Source: Callorhinus ursinus (taxonomy: Eukaryota > Chordata > Mammalia > Carnivora > Otariidae). Taken from it: a DNA stretch of 64,000 nt. This document shows positions 61,142-64,000 of the stretch, piece after piece. The stretch covers positions 4,760,145 through 4,824,144 of the forward strand of contig NW_020312859.1 of the NCBI RefSeq assembly GCF_003265705.1, written 5' to 3'. The notes below the pieces were generated by a model. It was not told the origin of the DNA. It did not search any database and saw nothing but the letters and a program-made list of their open reading frames with translations. Position numbers and translations under genes: made by a program. The stretch's first letter is position 1; every line of letters starts with the position of its first letter.

Positions 61142-61360
61142 CTGTGGTTCTCAGCTGGTGGTGATTTTGTCCCACAGGGAAAGTTTGGCAATGTCTAGGG
61201 ACATTTTTAGTTACCAAACCTGAGGATGGAGGGTGCTGCTGGCATCTGTGGATGGAGGCCGGGGATGCTAATGAACACCCTGCAATGCACAGGACACCCC
61301 AGGCCCCAAGAACAATTATCTAGCCCAAAATGTCCATGATGTCAGGATTGAGAAGTGCTG
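61142..61360 (+). mobile_element. MER20-like hAT element
   Basis: Nearly full length (219 bp): 'gttctcagctggtggtgattttgtccc', 'ggcaatgtctagggacattttt', 'gaacaccctgcaatgcacaggacacccc', 'gattgagaagtgctgg'. Termini are recognisable inverted repeats. Confidence 0.85.
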
Positions 61361-61437
61361 GTCTAGGCACTGAAAGGAGGCTGGCAGGGGCTTGATGAGC
61401 AAGAACGAGATTGCAAATAAGATTTATCGTTTAATTC

Positions 61438-61640
61438 CTATTATAATGATAGCTAACATTTATTGAGCAATTACTAAAGCGGGTGCTTTTCATTGCATAC
61501 ATGAACTCACTCAATCCAACAACCTCTTGGAGGAGGTACTATTATTACTCCCATCTTACAGGGTAAGAAAATTGGGCACCGAGCATGTGTGTCAATTGTC
61601 CAGAGTTGCCCAGCTGTGAGGTTGATATGGGGCACACTGC
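61438..61640 (-). repeat. MIR relic
   Basis: 'taacatttattgagcaattactaaagc', 'ggtactattattactcccatcttacaggg', 'gtccagagttgcccagctgtgagg'. Confidence 0.7.
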
Positions 61641-61754
61641 TCCCGGTAGCCCCCTCTCCAAGCCAGGTGCTCCTAAAGGCCTGCATCTGCAGACTCAGGT
61701 GAAAAGCCGGGAGGGAAGGACACTTCTCCATGACAACGGGTACATCGACATGGC

Positions 61755-62160
61755 CTTAGGTTGGGTTCCTTAGAAGTAGAGCCTGAGACAAGGATTTGGG
61801 TGCATAAGGTGTATCCAGGGACCACTCTCAAGAGAAACTTACAGGAGAGGGAGGGAAACAGGAGAGAGAAGGAGAGGGACCTGAGCAAGGACAGAGTCTT
61901 CAGCAGAGTCTAACCTAGGCCTGATCCATGGAAGCTACCAGAGCAGGACCTGCACCACAGATAGGCCCCCTTGCCTCGGTCAACTCATTGACTGTGGACC
62001 AGCCACTGAGAGGGCATCTCTGGCGCAAGTTGGGTCCCGTCAGCTGAGGGCACCTCTCCAGAAAAGGGGAGTCAGTAGCAGCCAGCACTCCTACAGCTGA
62101 GGCCTGGGGACACAGCCACAGAAGAGGACCTGGCAGGGCCCCCATCCCGTCTGGCATGTA
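61755..62160. repeat. Unassigned repeat-like segment
   Basis: 'ttgggttccttagaagtagagcctgagacaaggatttgggtgcat' is a phrase I associate with dispersed mammalian repeats. Family not identified. Confidence 0.4.
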
Positions 62161-62193
62161 TGCAGTTAGTCCAGGGAGTGAGATGAGTAGTAG

Positions 62194-62289
62194 TGGGACA
62201 TGGGATTTTTGGTGCTAAAGCCAGGATGGCCCTGGGCATACCAGGACGTTGCGTGATGCTAATGGAGGAACAGAGGACTCCTTTGCCTC
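62194..62289 (+). repeat. Left arm of 96-bp inverted repeat
   Basis: These bases equal the reverse complement of 62705-62800 at 94 of 96 positions. The differences are T/C at the 'gggat/gggac' and 'tgatg/tgacg' sites. The arm runs directly into the assembly gap. Confidence 0.95.
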
Positions 62290-62689
62290 NNNNNNNNNNN
62301 NNNNNNNNNNNNNNNNNNNNNNNNNNNNNNNNNNNNNNNNNNNNNNNNNNNNNNNNNNNNNNNNNNNNNNNNNNNNNNNNNNNNNNNNNNNNNNNNNNNN
62401 NNNNNNNNNNNNNNNNNNNNNNNNNNNNNNNNNNNNNNNNNNNNNNNNNNNNNNNNNNNNNNNNNNNNNNNNNNNNNNNNNNNNNNNNNNNNNNNNNNNN
62501 NNNNNNNNNNNNNNNNNNNNNNNNNNNNNNNNNNNNNNNNNNNNNNNNNNNNNNNNNNNNNNNNNNNNNNNNNNNNNNNNNNNNNNNNNNNNNNNNNNNN
62601 NNNNNNNNNNNNNNNNNNNNNNNNNNNNNNNNNNNNNNNNNNNNNNNNNNNNNNNNNNNNNNNNNNNNNNNNNNNNNNNNNNNNNNNNN
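62290..62689. other. Assembly gap, 400 N
   Basis: Exactly 400 unknown bases between the two inverted-repeat arms. The round number suggests an estimated rather than measured size. Confidence 0.99.
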
Positions 62690-62704
62690 AGCTGATCCTG
62701 TCTC

Positions 62705-62800
62705 GAGGCAAAGGAGTCCTCTGTTCCTCCATTAGCGTCACGCAACGTCCTGGTATGCCCAGGGCCATCCTGGCTTTAGCACCAAAAGTCCCATGTCCCA
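62705..62800 (-). repeat. Right arm of 96-bp inverted repeat
   Basis: Reverse complement of the left arm with two mismatches. 15 bp (62690-62704) separate it from the gap. Beyond 62800 the match to the left flank stops abruptly. Confidence 0.95.
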
Positions 62801-62939
62801 GGAAACCCCTCAGCCCTGGGCAGACTCACCAAGTCAGCTGGTCACCCTGCTGTCCTGTCAGCCCCTGAATGCCAGCTACCCACCCCCAGCCCCACCGCCA
62901 GGGGAAGCAGCTCCTGGCGGCTGAGCAATTCTGTGAAGA

Positions 62940-63320
62940 AGGGGGGAGCTGTGGGTGTCTGCAGCCAAGACTCAGGAGCTGGGGATGGGGGCCCTGGCCC
63001 AGGAAAGGGGATCTGGGAGGGCACCATCAGTGCCTTCTGCACTGCCCGCCAACATACCCACTCAACTCTAGGCTGCACATAGCAGCCAACACAGTCCTCC
63101 CAGAATACAAGTGTGATGATGCACTTCCCCTCTGGGCAACCTCCCCAGAGCTCCCCAGCGAGACCCGGTGTGAGATGCAAGGCCTTCCAGCAGCCAGCAC
63201 TCCCCCAGTGCCTCCTGGGGGTACCCTGTTTGTGGTTCTGTGCACGTGCCGTGGCCTGGGCTGCCTCTTGGACTCTGAGTTCCACCATCTCTTCTGTTGG
63301 GCAACACTCAGACCTCAGTG
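62940..63320 (+). repeat. L2 relic
   Basis: 'ctaggctgcacatagcagcc', 'gtgatgatgcacttcccctctgggc' and 'cagagctccccagcg' match the L2 3' half in diverged form. Confidence 0.5.
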
Positions 63321-63329
63321 TGTCATAGT

Positions 63330-63558
63330 GACTAGCAGTGCAGACTGTGGGGGCCGACAGCCAGGGTCCAGACTGGGTTACAGCTCACGAGTTGTGTGAC
63401 CTGGTTGTGTTCCTTAACCTGGCTTAACCTCAATGTCCTCATCTGTAAAACAGATAACATAAGGACTAGTGGGAGGATTAAATGAGTTAATACACCGAAA
63501 TGCTCAGAAAAGTAACAGGCATGCAGTGTGTGCTTAATAAATGTTAGCTATTATTTTC
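63330..63558 (+). repeat. MIR, nearly full length
   Basis: 'gcagactgtgggggccgacagccagggtccagactgg', 'cgagttgtgtgacctggttgtg', 'cctcatctgtaaaacagataac', 'gtgcttaataaatgttagctattatt'. Confidence 0.85.
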
Positions 63559-63564
63559 ACTGTT

Positions 63565-63815
63565 AATGTATTTCAAGACTCAGGTCATGCATCACCTCCT
63601 CCAGGAAGCCTTCTCTGATTTCTCCTTCCCCAGGTGGGGTTATCTGATGCTCCTTTAAGCACTTTAATAGGATTATCCACTTAGGAGTCTGCCTCTCCAG
63701 CTAGACCATGAGCTGCTCCAGGGAGAGGACTGTGGCTTTTGTTTCTGCCTTCACAGTGCCTAACACAAGGCTTGGCACAGATAACCCTCGGTGAATCTTC
63801 CTTAATTGAAAGAAT
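63565..63815 (+). repeat. L2 3' end relic
   Basis: 'atgcatcacctcctccaggaagccttctctgatttc', 'agaccatgagctgctccagggagaggac', 'cctaacacaaggcttggcacag'. Confidence 0.75.
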
Positions 63816-64000
63816 GATCAAACACTCTTCCTATTTGGTGCTCTCTGCATATCTGCGGGAGATTGCAAGGTAGGAGAAAGTAGGTAGGGGCCCCGCATAA
63901 GCACAGGCCCCGAGGTGACACCTGACTACAGACTGGGCAGAGAAGTGCCCTTCGCCTGCAGGGTGTCAGTGAGGAGTGGTAGGACCAGAGCCCCAGGCCC

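Larger units (their letters stand above)
60705..64000 (+). other. PTPRT: Intron after exon F (start; window ends inside)
   Basis: Contains an unassigned repeat fragment (60790-61120), a MER20-like element, a MIR (61440-61640), an unnamed repeat-like stretch (61755-62160), the gap with inverted repeats, and L2 and MIR relics at 62940-63815. 63816-64000 shows nothing I recognise. No WPD-loop exon is present in the known bases. Confidence 0.85.

Noticed and set aside
60582..61217. 211-residue minus-strand open frame overlapping exon F
   Set aside because: It is the antisense shadow of exon F plus repeat sequence; no domain.
62193..62745. Open frames spanning the gap
   Set aside because: They consist mostly of unknown residues; the ends are inverted-repeat arms read in both directions.
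60705..64000. WPD-loop exon of PTPRT
   Set aside because: I scanned the + strand for a reading frame with an FHFTxWPDHG-type motif and found none in the known bases; it must lie in the gap or beyond the window.

Overview
The window is mammalian nuclear DNA from a carnivore. It has spliced coding exons with GT-AG borders separated by kilobase introns, tRNA-derived SINEs of the carnivore SINEC type, LINE-1 elements with carnivore-type 3' ends, and diffuse MIR, L2 and hAT-Charlie relics. The young L1 3' tails (24949-25189, 26673-27305 and 1-315) look to me more arctoid (bear, mustelid, seal) than dog, but that is a weak inference. There are no bacterial genes, CRISPR arrays or operons.

The only real gene I can support is one internal piece of a receptor-type tyrosine phosphatase of the R2B (MAM/Ig/FNIII) class, on the + strand. 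Six exons (16454-16641, 34590-34677, 48076-48152, 56041-56077, 57442-57539, 60588-60704; 188, 88, 77, 37, 98 and 117 bp) join in frame into about 201 codons. They encode the juxtamembrane wedge and the N-terminal half of catalytic domain D1, up to just after the KCVRYWP motif. Residues such as [20 protein letters not shown] and [12 protein letters not shown] fit PTPRT (PTP-rho) better than PTPRM, PTPRK or PTPRU. The WPD loop, the catalytic Cys loop and domain D2 lie downstream of the window. The ectodomain and transmembrane exons lie upstream.

Layout: 1-315 is the 3' end of a + strand L1. 315-6967 is a minus-strand L1 with a complete 5' end (CpG-rich promoter with a YY1-type site) but with ORF1 and ORF2 broken by several stops and frameshifts. 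6968-16453 is intron with old L1, hAT and L2/MIR relics. It includes a twin-primed L1 that split an older DNA transposon, and a repeat-poor AT-rich block at 13740-14200 that could be a conserved noncoding element. 16454-60704 carries the six exons and their introns (17.9, 13.4, 7.9, 1.4 and 3.0 kb). 60705-64000 is the next intron. It contains a MER20-like element and a 400-base assembly gap flanked by 96-bp inverted repeats that differ at 2 positions.

I found no convincing undescribed biological system. The items most worth a second look are the inverted repeat around the gap (62194-62800), the tandemly duplicated A-rich unit in the L1 5' region, the nested and inverted L1 structures, a poly-A-only insertion with its own target-site duplication (17403-17445), and several repeat-free blocks that may be intronic enhancers of PTPRT.
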